In this document: positions 20,150 to 30,343 of the stretch, one piece after another
How the letters are laid out: each line of letters starts with the position of its first letter
Numbering within the stretch: the stretch's first letter is position 1
The notes under the pieces: generated by a model
What the model was told of the DNA's origin: nothing
The model's database searches: none
Seen by the model: the letters and a program-made list of their open reading frames with translations, nothing else
Translations under genes and position numbers: made by a program
Source of the DNA: Candida dubliniensis CD36
Lineage: Eukaryota; Ascomycota; Pichiomycetes; Serinales; Debaryomycetaceae
Direction of reading: 5' to 3'
Length of the DNA stretch: 64,000 bases
Assembly: GCF_000026945.1 (NCBI RefSeq)
Contig: NC_012861.1
Location: 1,054,001-1,118,000, forward strand

Positions 20150-20536
20150 ATGCTGAAGACAAATACTGCTATATACCAAAAGATTACTGAGAAAAGAGCA
20201 AACTTGGAACGATTTAGAGAATTTAAAGAATTGACGGATGATTTGGTTTTACAACTAGAGTCTATAGGTGACAAATTAGAGACAATGAATGGAGGAACTG
20301 CAAGTGTAGCATTAATTTTAGCAAATTGGAAAAGTGTGGTGCAATCTATTTCATTAGCATCTTTAGCTTTAATGAAAGAATCTAATGATAATAACAAAGA
20401 GGCTTTCCCTGAACCATTAGTGAGAGTTCGTGTTGGACAAGCAAATGATGAAAATCAAGAAGAAGAAGAAGATGATGAAGAAGATGAAGATGAAGATGTT
20501 AGAGAAAATGAAGAAATTGAAGAGTCCATGCAATAA
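20150..20536 (+). CDS. DAD2: DASH/DAM1 complex subunit Dad2
   Basis: A 128-residue protein beginning MLKTNTAIYQKITEKRANLE. The core matches Dad2: ELTDDLVLQLESIGDKLETM, then SVALILANWKSVVQSISLAS and PEPLVRVRV. It ends in an Asp/Glu tail. Dad2 is part of the heterodecameric ring linking kinetochores to microtubules. The ATG at 20150 is the only sensible start. The upstream sequence is A-rich and shared with SGO1. Confidence 0.88.
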   Translation: MLKTNTAIYQKITEKRANLERFREFKELTDDLVLQLESIGDKLETMNGGTASVALILANWKSVVQSISLASLALMKESNDNNKEAFPEPLVRVRVGQANDENQEEEEDDEEDEDEDVRENEEIEESMQ

Positions 20537-20547
20537 TAAAGAATAAT

Positions 20548-20585
20548 ATTGCTACTGCTACTACTACTACTACTACTACTACTAC
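20548..20585 (+). repeat. (CTA)n microsatellite downstream of DAD2
   Basis: About 11 near-perfect trinucleotide units between the convergent ends of DAD2 and the NUP133-like gene. Confidence 0.8.
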
Positions 20586-20614
20586 ATATGTATTAAAAAT
20601 GGGTATATGACGAC

Positions 20615-23600
20615 TTAAATTCTAGCTTGTTCTTTCACTGCTTCAACCCAAGATTTGAATTTGGTATTTCCAAGTTGTTTTGTTAATTGATTTAACAATG
20701 ATTCATTGAATTCCTTGATGATGATACTATCTTCATATTCAGCATTATTTATTTCCGGATTGGTCAATAATTGATCAAGTTTAGGAATAGCTCCTGGGTT
20801 TTGTTTTAAAGTTTTATATAAAGCTGACTTTTTAGCTTTTCTTTTAATGGTTTTATCATCATCATTATCATTCGATTGATATAACTTTTCATTACCCAAA
20901 ACTAATAAACGCACTAATATCATACTTGAATAGTAGTTAGCTATACTTTCATTGTAGATTGATTCAGCAATTCTGAAAGCATACGAGAATCCCAATTTGT
21001 TTGAAACTAATGGTTTGATAGTAGTCAACAAGTTGATAATTTCACTGTTATTTAATTCAAACCCATTCACAAATTTATCAAAATAAATGTCAACAATTGG
21101 TTCAATATATTGTTTAGTTATTTCTTGGTTGACATAATTCTTTGTAAACGTTGGTTTTGTAATGGCTTCGAGTCTACCATTTTCTGCAATCAGATGTTTT
21201 ATAATTTTTTGATATTTAATGATTAGCAATTCATGATTAATATCTTTTAAATTGTCACTATTCCCCGATGCAACTGATGATAGTTTGGCAAGTGAATACT
21301 TGATTTGTTGATTATCTAAACTGTCATTTTCTTCAGCTGCCACAATTAAAGAATCAGATGCTTCAGTAAACTCACTATCCAATAAATATCTAATCCATGA
21401 TACGTTGGCGGTTTTCTTGGGGTTCTCTTTAAAATACTGCAAAAGAAAGTGTTTATAATTCGTGAAAGACAATAGTAATTTCTGAATCTTGTTCGTTTCT
21501 AAATAATAATCATAAACACAACTGGCGAAATTATAACCAAATTCTTCAAAATATTTAGTATAAATTGATTGGTCAATTGAATTAGTTTCTTCTTGCTCTA
21601 TATCTAAAATTCTTGCTAAAGAAGCAAAATCATGATATTTTTCGACAATTTCCGTGGCTTCATTTTCAAGGCCAGCTTTTAATAATACTCCAATCCAATA
21701 ATGTTTACGGTTGTTATACCAAATTTGATAATCCTGGAGATGAACATTATCTGAGGTTGATTTCATATAAGCAATTGCACTATTCACAAAATAATACAAG
21801 ACTTGTACCAAATGATAAGCTACTTTAGGGTCACCTTCAGATTCAACAAAATTACGAGTGAAAATTTCTTCGGTTCTGATAATCAAATTAGTTGTGAATA
21901 CCCATGATTTTGAAATTTGGTTCACATATTCAACTTCATTTAAATATATTCCATTGTATAATGTATTTACCACCAATGGAACCGTTGGTAAACTTTTCTC
22001 CATTAAATTCTCAATAAATTTTGTAAGTACTTGATTTATATCAACAACATTATGAGTGAAAAACTCTCTTATATCACCAATTTGAGTCTCCAACACTGTT
22101 TTCATTTCTTGATTTGTGTCAATTATGGTCCACATTTGATGAGCAACATCGGATTTTTCTAGATTCTCGACAATTTGGGGGATTATTGGAATATCAAAAT
22201 TTCTCTTTACATATTCAATAAGTTTTCTGTATAATTTAACTTTTAAATTTGTTAAATCGGATATTGATGGTAATGTTTTGGGGAAATATGATGAAGTTGA
22301 ATTTAAGATTTCTTCAACAATTGATTCTATAGCGTTCTGAATAACATCTTTTTCAAATCTTTGTGACAAATCAAAATCTATTTCATTAATATCAGAATAA
22401 AAAATTGCTTGTTCGATATGAGATTTAACAATAGCTAAAGGTTCAATGACTTTATCAGTTTGAGATTCAGGGAATTTTTCAATTCTAACAACACCAAAAT
22501 TCTTACTTATCAAAATTATTGCTGGATTAGAATTAGTCGATTGATTTTCAAATCCACTACCAACAAATTCAACTGAAGATTTGAATCTAACAACATCTTC
22601 CCACCTTGGTTTATAATATGTCAAAGTATTTTTCGATTCAATATATGAAGTATTCAAATCGGTGAGTATTACTGAATTATCAATGATGACAAATGCTGTC
22701 TTTCCAGGTTTAGGTAAATAAAGTTTAGGTTTGGAAGTTGGGAAATTGGCTGTTTTCAACTTGTGAGACCCGAATGGTAAGGCACCTGATTTATCGATTC
22801 TTAAAGTTACCAAATATAAGCTTTTTTCTATTTGACAAAGAGCCACATAAATATCATCAACTGGCCAAATATCTAGAAATGTAACAAATTGATTTGATCC
22901 TGGGTATGCATCAAATTCAACTCGGATAGATTGTCTAAATGATTTTTTCTTATCGACATAAGGAGAAGCAGTTGCTGAAAACAAATTATAATTATACAAA
23001 TAAAAATTACCAGATGAATCCAATACAATTATTTCTTGAATTGTTCCATGATTAGTAATTTTCCCTGATCTGATCGCGACAATTTCATTGGTTTCTGATT
23101 TGAAAAATCTTTGTAAAAACCCTTCATTATTTAATAGTTCCATATATCCTAATTGTGGTTTACTTTTGAAATCCCTAAGGGAAATTAAAATACATCTTTG
23201 TAATGAAGTGGCAATCATTATTCCTGCTGGTTCAACGTTTTCTGCTAAAGTTATGTATTCATCTTTTTTCAAAAGAATATTTATCTCTAAAGATTTGTCA
23301 TTAATCAATCCTAATGTGGGGGCATGTTGTACACTTTCATAAAACTTTATTAATCCTGATATAGAATCTAATATAACTAAACCTGGATCTTGACCAGTAC
23401 CACTTGATGGTTTTGTCAAAATAGCCATAGGTAATTGAAATATAGATTTATCAATTGGGAATTCGATGGATAATGGAGTTGCATCAGTCGACTTGTAACA
23501 CCAAACAAAAATTGATTCTTCATTAATCACTAAAGAATAATTTGATTCTGAATCAGAATAAGCATTGGTGAATGAATCAGCTTGAGATTTGAATACTGAA

Positions 23601-23716
23601 GGTAATGCTGGTAACTTTGATACACAATAATGTTGGTTCTTTGTAAGTTCATGAACAATTGTTGTAGGTAAATTACTTGATTGCTTAGCAACTGTACGTG
23701 GCTTGAATATTGACAT
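20615..23716 (-). CDS. NUP133: Nucleoporin Nup133-like (Y-complex)
   Basis: A 1033-residue protein with a beta-rich N-terminal half (about residues 30-430, propeller-like strands such as ESIFVWCYKSTDATPLSIEF and NVEPAGIMIATSLQRCILIS). A long alpha-solenoid C-terminal half has no obvious catalytic motif. This architecture and the N-terminal pattern are those of Nup133/Nup155-type scaffold nucleoporins, with Nup133 the better fit. It is slightly shorter than the S. cerevisiae protein (about 1150 residues, from memory). It would sit in the Nup84 complex of the pore scaffold. A profile search would settle Nup133 versus Nup155 type. Confidence 0.7.
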   Translation of the reverse strand: MSIFKPRTVAKQSSNLPTTIVHELTKNQHYCVSKLPALPSVFKSQADSFTNAYSDSESNYSLVINEESIFVWCYKSTDATPLSIEFPIDKSIFQLPMAILTKPSSGTGQDPGLVILDSISGLIKFYESVQHAPTLGLINDKSLEINILLKKDEYITLAENVEPAGIMIATSLQRCILISLRDFKSKPQLGYMELLNNEGFLQRFFKSETNEIVAIRSGKITNHGTIQEIIVLDSSGNFYLYNYNLFSATASPYVDKKKSFRQSIRVEFDAYPGSNQFVTFLDIWPVDDIYVALCQIEKSLYLVTLRIDKSGALPFGSHKLKTANFPTSKPKLYLPKPGKTAFVIIDNSVILTDLNTSYIESKNTLTYYKPRWEDVVRFKSSVEFVGSGFENQSTNSNPAIILISKNFGVVRIEKFPESQTDKVIEPLAIVKSHIEQAIFYSDINEIDFDLSQRFEKDVIQNAIESIVEEILNSTSSYFPKTLPSISDLTNLKVKLYRKLIEYVKRNFDIPIIPQIVENLEKSDVAHQMWTIIDTNQEMKTVLETQIGDIREFFTHNVVDINQVLTKFIENLMEKSLPTVPLVVNTLYNGIYLNEVEYVNQISKSWVFTTNLIIRTEEIFTRNFVESEGDPKVAYHLVQVLYYFVNSAIAYMKSTSDNVHLQDYQIWYNNRKHYWIGVLLKAGLENEATEIVEKYHDFASLARILDIEQEETNSIDQSIYTKYFEEFGYNFASCVYDYYLETNKIQKLLLSFTNYKHFLLQYFKENPKKTANVSWIRYLLDSEFTEASDSLIVAAEENDSLDNQQIKYSLAKLSSVASGNSDNLKDINHELLIIKYQKIIKHLIAENGRLEAITKPTFTKNYVNQEITKQYIEPIVDIYFDKFVNGFELNNSEIINLLTTIKPLVSNKLGFSYAFRIAESIYNESIANYYSSMILVRLLVLGNEKLYQSNDNDDDKTIKRKAKKSALYKTLKQNPGAIPKLDQLLTNPEINNAEYEDSIIIKEFNESLLNQLTKQLGNTKFKSWVEAVKEQARI

Positions 23717-24162
23717 TTTTTTTTATGAAAATATAGATGAAACAAATCGTTTGTTTATAACTGTTGATGGTGTGAAAGCTTGTTCTTGTTCTTGTTTTTA
23801 TTTTTTTTTTTTTTTGACCTTTTTTTTGACCTTTTTTTTTTCCCTCTTTGTTCATCGTTCAAACATTACTAGTAGGAATTATATACAGTATTAGACAATA
23901 AATTAATATGTATTATGAGATGATCCCTCTTGCAAAGCCAAAGAGATGATAACCTTAACATTTCTGGATATATTATTCGAATAGACAATAATAACACAGT
24001 TATGTTGTATTACTTTACTTCCCAAGCCACATATACTCCTAACTATAGAAGTTGTACTACTAAATAACTTATATATAGAGTAATCTATCAACTTTCACTA
24101 AATTATGAAACCTTTTCTTCATTTCTACAAAATCTACTAATGAATATACATATATTATAATC
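23717..24162. other. Spacer between NUP133 promoter side and RPF2 3' end
   Basis: Holds long T tracts with a duplicated TTGACC-T(n) unit at 23813-23840, then an AT-rich stretch forming the RPF2 3' flank. No gene is seen. Confidence 0.6.
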
Positions 24163-25167
24163 CTATACTTTCTGTCTCTTAGTTTCTGGTTCTTCTATAT
24201 CTTCACCAAAATATTCTTCATCAGAAACATACACATCATCATCATCATCTTCTTCTTCTTCTTCTTCACTTTCTTGATCGTATTTTTCTTTCAATCCTTT
24301 CATTTTTCTTGTTTGTAATTTACTCAAATCTTGTTTACCCACATGTATTTGAGCAACTTTATCACCCATGAAATCGGTAGTAACATTCTTTTTAATTTTA
24401 GCTTCCAATTGTTTTGGTTTTTTAGTAGCTTCTTTTTCAATTTCTGGTGTAGGAGTAATTCTTCTACCAATTTTAAAATCAAAACGAGGACCAATTTCAT
24501 CTAATTCTATTCTAGGTAATTTTTGACCAGATTTAAATGATTTCAATTTATATACTCTAAAATGAACTAATGGTAAAATTTTATCATTATTTAAATCTTG
24601 TATTTCTCCAGCAGATAAAGCAATAACATATTGTAATCCAGCAACATCTTGTAAATCAGTTTCTTCACCATGGAAAAAATCAATAAATAATGATTTAATA
24701 TGTTGATAAATTGGATGATTATCAAAAATTGATCCATTGAAAACAAACATTGGTTTTAATCCAATTGTAAAAGTTAATTTTTTAAAATCTTTTAATAATT
24801 TATGATTATCTTGTATTGATAATTCAATCATATCATAAATTTTAAAATTGAAAAATCTTATAAAAGTTAAAGTTTTCGGTCTTTTTCTATTATTTGATGA
24901 AAAAATCATTAATGATGAATCATTTTTTTCAGCAAAAAATTCTAATTGATTTGAATCTTCAAATGGTCTAATTTGATTTTTTTTAGAAAATTTTTTAGCA
25001 AAAGGTTTTTTAAAAGCCATTAAATCACACATAGCATCATGTAAAAATTTATTCCCCGTTGATCCTGGTACAAATAATGCTGATTTGGTATTTTCAACTA
25101 ATTTAGCTTCCTTTTTAGCTAATGCTCTTTTGGAACGAGCATTCTTTGGTTTGATTGTTCTAATCAT
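24163..25167 (-). CDS. RPF2: Ribosome biogenesis factor Rpf2 (Brix domain, 5S RNP recruitment)
   Basis: A 334-residue protein opening MIRTIKPKNARSKRALAKKE, the conserved basic head of Rpf2. A Brix domain (about residues 28-230) follows with SLMIFSSNNRKRPKTLTFIRFF and LKPMFVFNG, then a Lys-rich C-terminus with an acidic run (EEEEEDDDDD) near 305-320. Rpf2 with Rrs1 loads 5S rRNA, uL18 and uL5 onto pre-60S particles. The promoter has a CACGTG box and GATGAG elements. The codons are extremely A/T-ending compared with MAK5 or PUF6. Confidence 0.95.
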   Translation of the reverse strand: MIRTIKPKNARSKRALAKKEAKLVENTKSALFVPGSTGNKFLHDAMCDLMAFKKPFAKKFSKKNQIRPFEDSNQLEFFAEKNDSSLMIFSSNNRKRPKTLTFIRFFNFKIYDMIELSIQDNHKLLKDFKKLTFTIGLKPMFVFNGSIFDNHPIYQHIKSLFIDFFHGEETDLQDVAGLQYVIALSAGEIQDLNNDKILPLVHFRVYKLKSFKSGQKLPRIELDEIGPRFDFKIGRRITPTPEIEKEATKKPKQLEAKIKKNVTTDFMGDKVAQIHVGKQDLSKLQTRKMKGLKEKYDQESEEEEEEDDDDDVYVSDEEYFGEDIEEPETKRQKV

Positions 25168-25294
25168 TTTCCCAATATTGATATGAGATGAAGAATGATT
25201 TTTTCAAATTTGAAATTTTTTTTTTTTTTTTTTTTTTCTTGTAGTTTTTGTTTTGGTGAGATGAGGGAGAGGATATGTGAAGTTCCCTCTTTGG

Positions 25295-25302
25295 CACGTG
25301 AC
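25295..25302 (+). promoter_or_regulatory. Cbf1-type E-box upstream of RPF2
   Basis: CACGTGAC (reverse complement GTCACGTG) matches the Cbf1 consensus RTCACRTG. It lies about 130 bp upstream of the RPF2 start. In C. albicans Cbf1 joins Tbf1 at many ribosomal promoters, so a role here is plausible but inferred. Confidence 0.45.
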
Positions 25303-25442
25303 TGGGTTGTGTTTTGATATGTAGAAAGATAATCCATTAATAAATGAAAGATATGTATCTACATGATTTAAAAAAAGTATTGATTTTTTGTTCTAAAAAG
25401 AAAGACCAATATAAAAAAAAAAAAGAAATATAAAAATGTAGA

Positions 25443-25467
25443 GGGAAAGGGAAAGGGAAAGGGGGGG
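25443..25467 (+). repeat. G-quadruplex-type tract (four G runs with AAA loops)
   Basis: Three GGG runs separated by AAA, ending in a run of seven G. It satisfies the G3+N1-7 quadruplex pattern with short equal loops. It lies in the 532-bp spacer between RPF2 and tRNA-Gln, which otherwise holds only A/T tracts. Confidence 0.7.
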
Positions 25468-25699
25468 AGTAAGGCTTTATATATAGTGTAAGATTTGAAT
25501 TGATAACTTTGCAACCAAATGTGAATACAGATGCACCTGGTTTTTCTTTTTTTTTTTTTTACTTAAGAAAATTAACTATGGATGATACACATAAAACATG
25601 GTTGCTTTATTAATGTATATGTAAATAATAAAAAAAAAATTGCAAAGTTAGAAGATTGTTATCCTCTGAAGAGGAGTGGAGAGGAGGTGAAAAAAGAAA

Positions 25700-25786
25700 G
25701 GTCCTATCCGGATTCGAACCGGAGTTACAAGGAAGTTTTTTGTAACAATCAAAACCTTGGGTGATAACCAACTACACTATAGGACC
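25700..25786 (-). tRNA. tRNA-Gln (anticodon TTG) with a 15-nt intron
   Basis: The minus strand folds as a full cloverleaf. Acceptor GGTCCTA pairs with TAGGACC, the D arm contains TAGTTGG, the anticodon stem is CAAGG/CCTTG, and the T arm is TCCGG-TTCGAAT-CCGGA. The sequence between the two anticodon-stem strands is 22 nt, 15 more than a 7-nt loop. It reads TTTTGA then an A-rich insert, placing anticodon TTG followed by an intron just after position 37. Body and acceptor closely resemble yeast tRNA-Gln. Total length is 87 nt. Confidence 0.9.
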
Positions 25787-26033
25787 CGTTTTGATGTCTG
25801 TTAAATTTTTAGCATATTCATACCAACTTGCAATTTCCAAAACTAAACACATATATATATATGTATTTTGTATTATGTTATTGGTTTATTCTTCAGATAA
25901 AAATTTTATCATCATAATTAATTGAATTCATTAATTTATATTATATTGTTTTATATTATTTTATATTACTCACATATATATAATATATATAGATATATAT
26001 ATATATATATATTATCAAATTTTCATTCAAAAA
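25787..26033. other. tRNA-Gln 5' flank and AAT1 3' flank
   Basis: AT-rich DNA with two (TA)n tracts (25850-25863 and 25974-26012). No gene. Confidence 0.6.
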
Positions 26034-27353
26034 TTATTTTTTGACAACTTCATTAATAGCATTAGCCAAATAATCGACATTATTATCATTAATACCAGAA
26101 ATACTAAATCTACCATCTTCAGTAGCATAAACTGAATAATCATTTCTTAATTTAATAACTTGTTCTGGTGATAATCCAGTATAAACAAACATACCTCTTT
26201 GTTTTAATAAATGATCCCAATTATAATTAGATTTATCTAATTTTTCATATAATTTAGAACGAACAGTATTTAATCTTCCAACAACTTTATCTAATTCATC
26301 TAACCATTGAGGTAATAAACCAGAATTTTCATCAAAAATAATTTCAACAATTTTAGATCCATGAATTGGTGGAGAAGAATAAATTGGTCTAATTAATTTT
26401 TTCAATTGAGATTCAACTGCTTTAGAATCTTCACTCGATGAATTAATAATAGAAATTGATCCAGTTCTTTCTCCATAAAGTCCCATATTTTTAGCAAATG
26501 ATTGACACAAAGCAAATGAAGGGATTTTATTTTCATTAGCCAATTTAGTTAATTTTCTAATTAATTCAATATCTTCAAATGGTTTACCACTAGCAAAACC
26601 TTGATAAGCCATATCAATTAATGGGAAAAAATTTTTATTTTGAATAATTTGTAAAATTTCATCCCATTGTTGAGAATTTAAATCCATACCAGTTGGATTA
26701 TGACAACAAGCATGTAATAAAACAATTGAATTATTTGGAGCTGAATTTAAAGATTTTTTCAAATTATCAAAATCTAAATCATTTTTATTGGTTTCATAAT
26801 AATTATAAAATTCTGGTTCTAATCCAGCATCTTTAAAAACGGCAACATGATTAGCCCAAGTTGGTTTTGGAACCAAAATTTTTTTATTGGAATAAAATCG
26901 ATTTAAAAAATCAGCAATAACTCTAAGTGATCCAGTACCAGAAATGGTTTGAGCAGTAACAATTCTATTATCATCAATTAATTGTTTACCATTAATATCT
27001 TTATTAGAATTATTAAAAATAAAATTTTTCACAATTGATTGGAAATTTTTTGAACCAATAATAGCAGTATATTCTTTTTCAGTTTCTTTATTTAATAAAA
27101 TTTCTTCAGCTTTTTTAACTGATGGGAAAATAATTGGTTTACCAGAATTATCTCTATAAGCACCAACTCCTAAATTAATTTTTTGTGGATTAGAATCATT
27201 ATTATAAGCTTCAGAAATACCCAAAATTTTATCTGGTGGAGCTAATGGAATTTCATTCCATTTCAATAATTGATTAGTTGATGATAATTGTCTAATTGTC
27301 AAAAATTTAGTAGTTTGATAAGTTGAAGATTTAATCAATTGAGTCTTGTACAT
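26034..27353 (-). CDS. AAT1: Mitochondrial aspartate aminotransferase
   Basis: A 439-residue protein from the ATG at 27353. The frame continues upstream for a few codons but without an ATG. The N-terminus MYKTQLIKSSTYQTTKFLTI is a presequence rich in Lys, Ser and Thr. The class-I aminotransferase blocks follow: LGVGAYRDNSGKP, TISGTGSLRV, HACCHNPTG, DMAYQGFASG and SFAKNMGLYGERTG, with the PLP-binding Lys near residue 288 in SFAKN. It interconverts aspartate/2-oxoglutarate and oxaloacetate/glutamate and feeds the malate-aspartate shuttle. The organelle is inferred from the presequence. Confidence 0.95.
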   Translation of the reverse strand: MYKTQLIKSSTYQTTKFLTIRQLSSTNQLLKWNEIPLAPPDKILGISEAYNNDSNPQKINLGVGAYRDNSGKPIIFPSVKKAEEILLNKETEKEYTAIIGSKNFQSIVKNFIFNNSNKDINGKQLIDDNRIVTAQTISGTGSLRVIADFLNRFYSNKKILVPKPTWANHVAVFKDAGLEPEFYNYYETNKNDLDFDNLKKSLNSAPNNSIVLLHACCHNPTGMDLNSQQWDEILQIIQNKNFFPLIDMAYQGFASGKPFEDIELIRKLTKLANENKIPSFALCQSFAKNMGLYGERTGSISIINSSSEDSKAVESQLKKLIRPIYSSPPIHGSKIVEIIFDENSGLLPQWLDELDKVVGRLNTVRSKLYEKLDKSNYNWDHLLKQRGMFVYTGLSPEQVIKLRNDYSVYATEDGRFSISGINDNNVDYLANAINEVVKK

Positions 27354-27868
27354 GATGAATGATGAAAAGTATAGAATCAAGTTATAACAAATTTATTGTT
27401 GAAGAATATGTTAAGTTGATAGAATAAAGAAAGGAAAGGAAAGGAAAGAAAAAAAAAAAAAAAGAATTTTAAGAAGAATAGAAAAATACAAATTATAAAT
27501 CAAAGTTTATATACAATTATTTCAAGAGAATTGAAAAACGTCCATTCCAAAAGTGGAAAATGATTTCTTTCTTTTTTTCATTTCAATAATTAATTAATTA
27601 ATTATTTAGTTACTTAGTTACTTAGTTAGTAATTGTGATCCGCTTAAATTAATTTATTGTGAAATTTCGGCCTAAGATATAAGTAGATTGACTTTCAGCA
27701 AGTGAGTGAGTGAGTAAGAGAGAGAAAGAGAGGAAGAGGAGGACACAGTAAGAAAAGAAAAAAAAAAAAAAAAAACTTTCACCGTGCTTCGTTGTCGTGG
27801 TACGACTAATCCCCTCATTTTCTTGGTACTTGGCTTTTCGTATTGTTTGAGTCATTCGGCTTGAACAT

Positions 27869-27900
<32 letters not shown>

Positions 27901-29622
27901 ACTTTCTAATAAAAACCACAATTATTGACTCTGGGAATCCAACATTTGATAATTGACTACAAACAAACAAACAAACAAACAGGTTGTTCTATTTTTTTTT
28001 TTATTTTATACTGTAATAATAAGTTCCAATTCTCACTAAATGCTTATTAACTATTGAGATACTATAGATATATCTAACCCCTGCCCCTCCCCCCTCTCTC
28101 ATTAACTGTTGTTGTTTAATCATTTATTCTCCCATTCATCGTAAAACCGATGTGCGGGTATTTCCACTTACTTTTTTTTTTTTTCCTTTTCGGTTTGTGG
28201 CGTTCGGTGGACCGGAACTTGCACGTGAAGTCCAATTTTTCCTAATTTATCCGTATTTATATATATTACTTATTCTCGGGTTAATTCAACTTGTTTCTTA
28301 TTTCCTTTGTATGTATGTATGTATATCCCCACCCCCACTTTTCTTCTTCTTCTTCTTCTTCTTAACGTTGTAGTAGTAGTAGTAGTAGTAGTAGTAATAG
28401 TAATTTTCTTTCTTTCTTTCATTCTTGTCACAAGCTTAAAAAAAAAAAAATAAGAAGTGAAAAACGTAACAAGTCTGTCAAAATGGGGTGATATTAACTT
28501 AACGCTCTAAAAATCGCCTAGTAAACCAATTTATACTTGATTCCAGGGTTTTAAAGTATCCATTTATTATTATTATTATCGTCAAAAAAAATAAGAAGTG
28601 GGAAAGAAGCATTAGATTGTAGTCTTGATAAAAGTGGTGGTGATGGTGAGTATCCATTAAAAACAAAAATATAAAAATAGAGAATGGGAAGAGAACTAAT
28701 TGTCAATCTATATATATATATATATACATATACATATACATATAGGTTTTTTAGTAGGAAGGGAAAACCACAAGTTGTAAGAAAAAGGATAATGGCATTA
28801 TTGGTTATCAATACAACTTATTGGTTGTCATTACATTTGGTAATATCTATAGAAAACAACTAATTTTGCCTTTTAAAATAGTAAATCTTGTATCTATTTC
28901 TTTTATTTTATTATTTATATAGTGAGATGGGAGATTTCATTTAGTTTTCGTTGAACAATCAAGTCAAAAAAAAAAAAGAATATCTCTCAATTTGAACTAA
29001 TTCTTTTATCCAAGTTATAATATTAATAGATATTGTGTTATAATTTGAATATTCTTCAAAAAGCCATATTTCTTTTCATATTCAGAGACAAAAAATAATA
29101 CAATTCTATTGTAAACATAAATTGATATTACTAGAGAGATAAAATTCGGCTTATAATGGAATTAAAAAGTTACAATATATTACATAGAACCAAAAAAAAA
29201 AAAAAAAAAATACCTCTCATTGATGATGATGATGATAATAATAATAATAATAATTACTAGACAATTACAATTCGAATAAAGATTAATACGAAATTTTGAA
29301 TACGTAGATCATAAACAGTTCAATAGGTGGCCAAAAGAAACAAAAACAAACGCGTTAAAAAAACAAGAGGTGTGGTTTTCTAATTTTTTTTTTTTTTTTT
29401 TTTTTTTTTGGTCTCATTGCCATTATATAGTATTCTATTAATAAACTCGACCCGACTCCCCCCTGTTTGTTTTGTTTGTTCATTCAGATCCAAACCTCTG
29501 AATCAAACATAATTGAGCAATTCTAGACAACAAGAGGTTGAAAATATCAAACAATAATAAATGAGCTAAATTATAGATTATTATTGAAAAATACTTTTGT
29601 TTATTTGTTTGTTTGGAAAGTA

Positions 29623-29656
<34 letters not shown>

Positions 29657-29713
29657 GTTAATGAATGAAAACAATTGACATGTATTGTATTGTACAATTT
29701 ATACTACACGTTT

Positions 29714-29751
<38 letters not shown>

Positions 29752-30012
29752 CTTGTTTCAATTAATTAACCGAGTTGAGAAATAGCATTTGTACAAACAA
29801 TACCTCATTATTATTGTTTATTTGTTTGTCGACTACGTTAATCGACAACGACAGGGGGAGGAAGGGACCAAATAATAGGGGCCCGCTGATGATGATGATG
29901 ATGATGATGATGATATTGTTGTTGTTGTCGTTATTATCGTCTCTTGTGATTTATAAATTAAAGAATCGTTGATTATTATTAGTTAAACAATAATCATCTC
30001 CTCCTTTCCTGT

Positions 30013-30033
30013 CCCTCCCTCCCACTCCCCCCC
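30013..30033 (-). repeat. C-rich tract with quadruplex potential on the minus strand
   Basis: Three CCC runs with single-T spacers, then ACT and seven C. The complementary strand meets the G3+N1-7 quadruplex definition. It lies in the gene desert. Confidence 0.65.
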
Positions 30034-30280
30034 TTAAAAACTAAAAAACTAAAAACCTAAAAAACTAAAAAACCTTAAAAACCTTAAAAACCTTAAAACA
30101 AAAGAATTATTATGAAACTTCTTTTGTTTAAATCGATTCATCAAAATAAACATTTTCATGTTATCGTGTGGTAGTGGTAGTGGTAGTAGTAGTAGTAGTA
30201 GTGAAAGTAATTTTCTTTTTCTTTTTCTGTTTTTTTTTGAATTTTAGATTTTAAAGTTTTAGATTTGTTTCAAATTAATT

Positions 30281-30343
30281 GGACTGTGGACTGGACTGGA
30301 CCGTGGACTGTGGACTGGACTGTGGACTGGACTGTGGACTGGA
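30281..30343 (+). repeat. GC-rich minisatellite, unit GGACTGTGGACT
   Basis: About five units built from GGACT and GTGGACT modules in tandem (63 bp), strikingly GC-rich for this region. It is followed by a TTAAG/TTGAG/CTGAG drift repeat up to 30371 and a C-rich tract at 30380-30399. Confidence 0.8.

Noticed and set aside
19960..20190. Basic Lys/Gln-rich frame between SGO1 and DAD2
   Set aside because: It is the translation of an A-rich shared promoter and overlaps the DAD2 start.
28698..28745. Possible hairpin or cruciform at (TA)n repeats
   Set aside because: Simple TA microsatellites fold trivially and occur in many spacers here; not informative.
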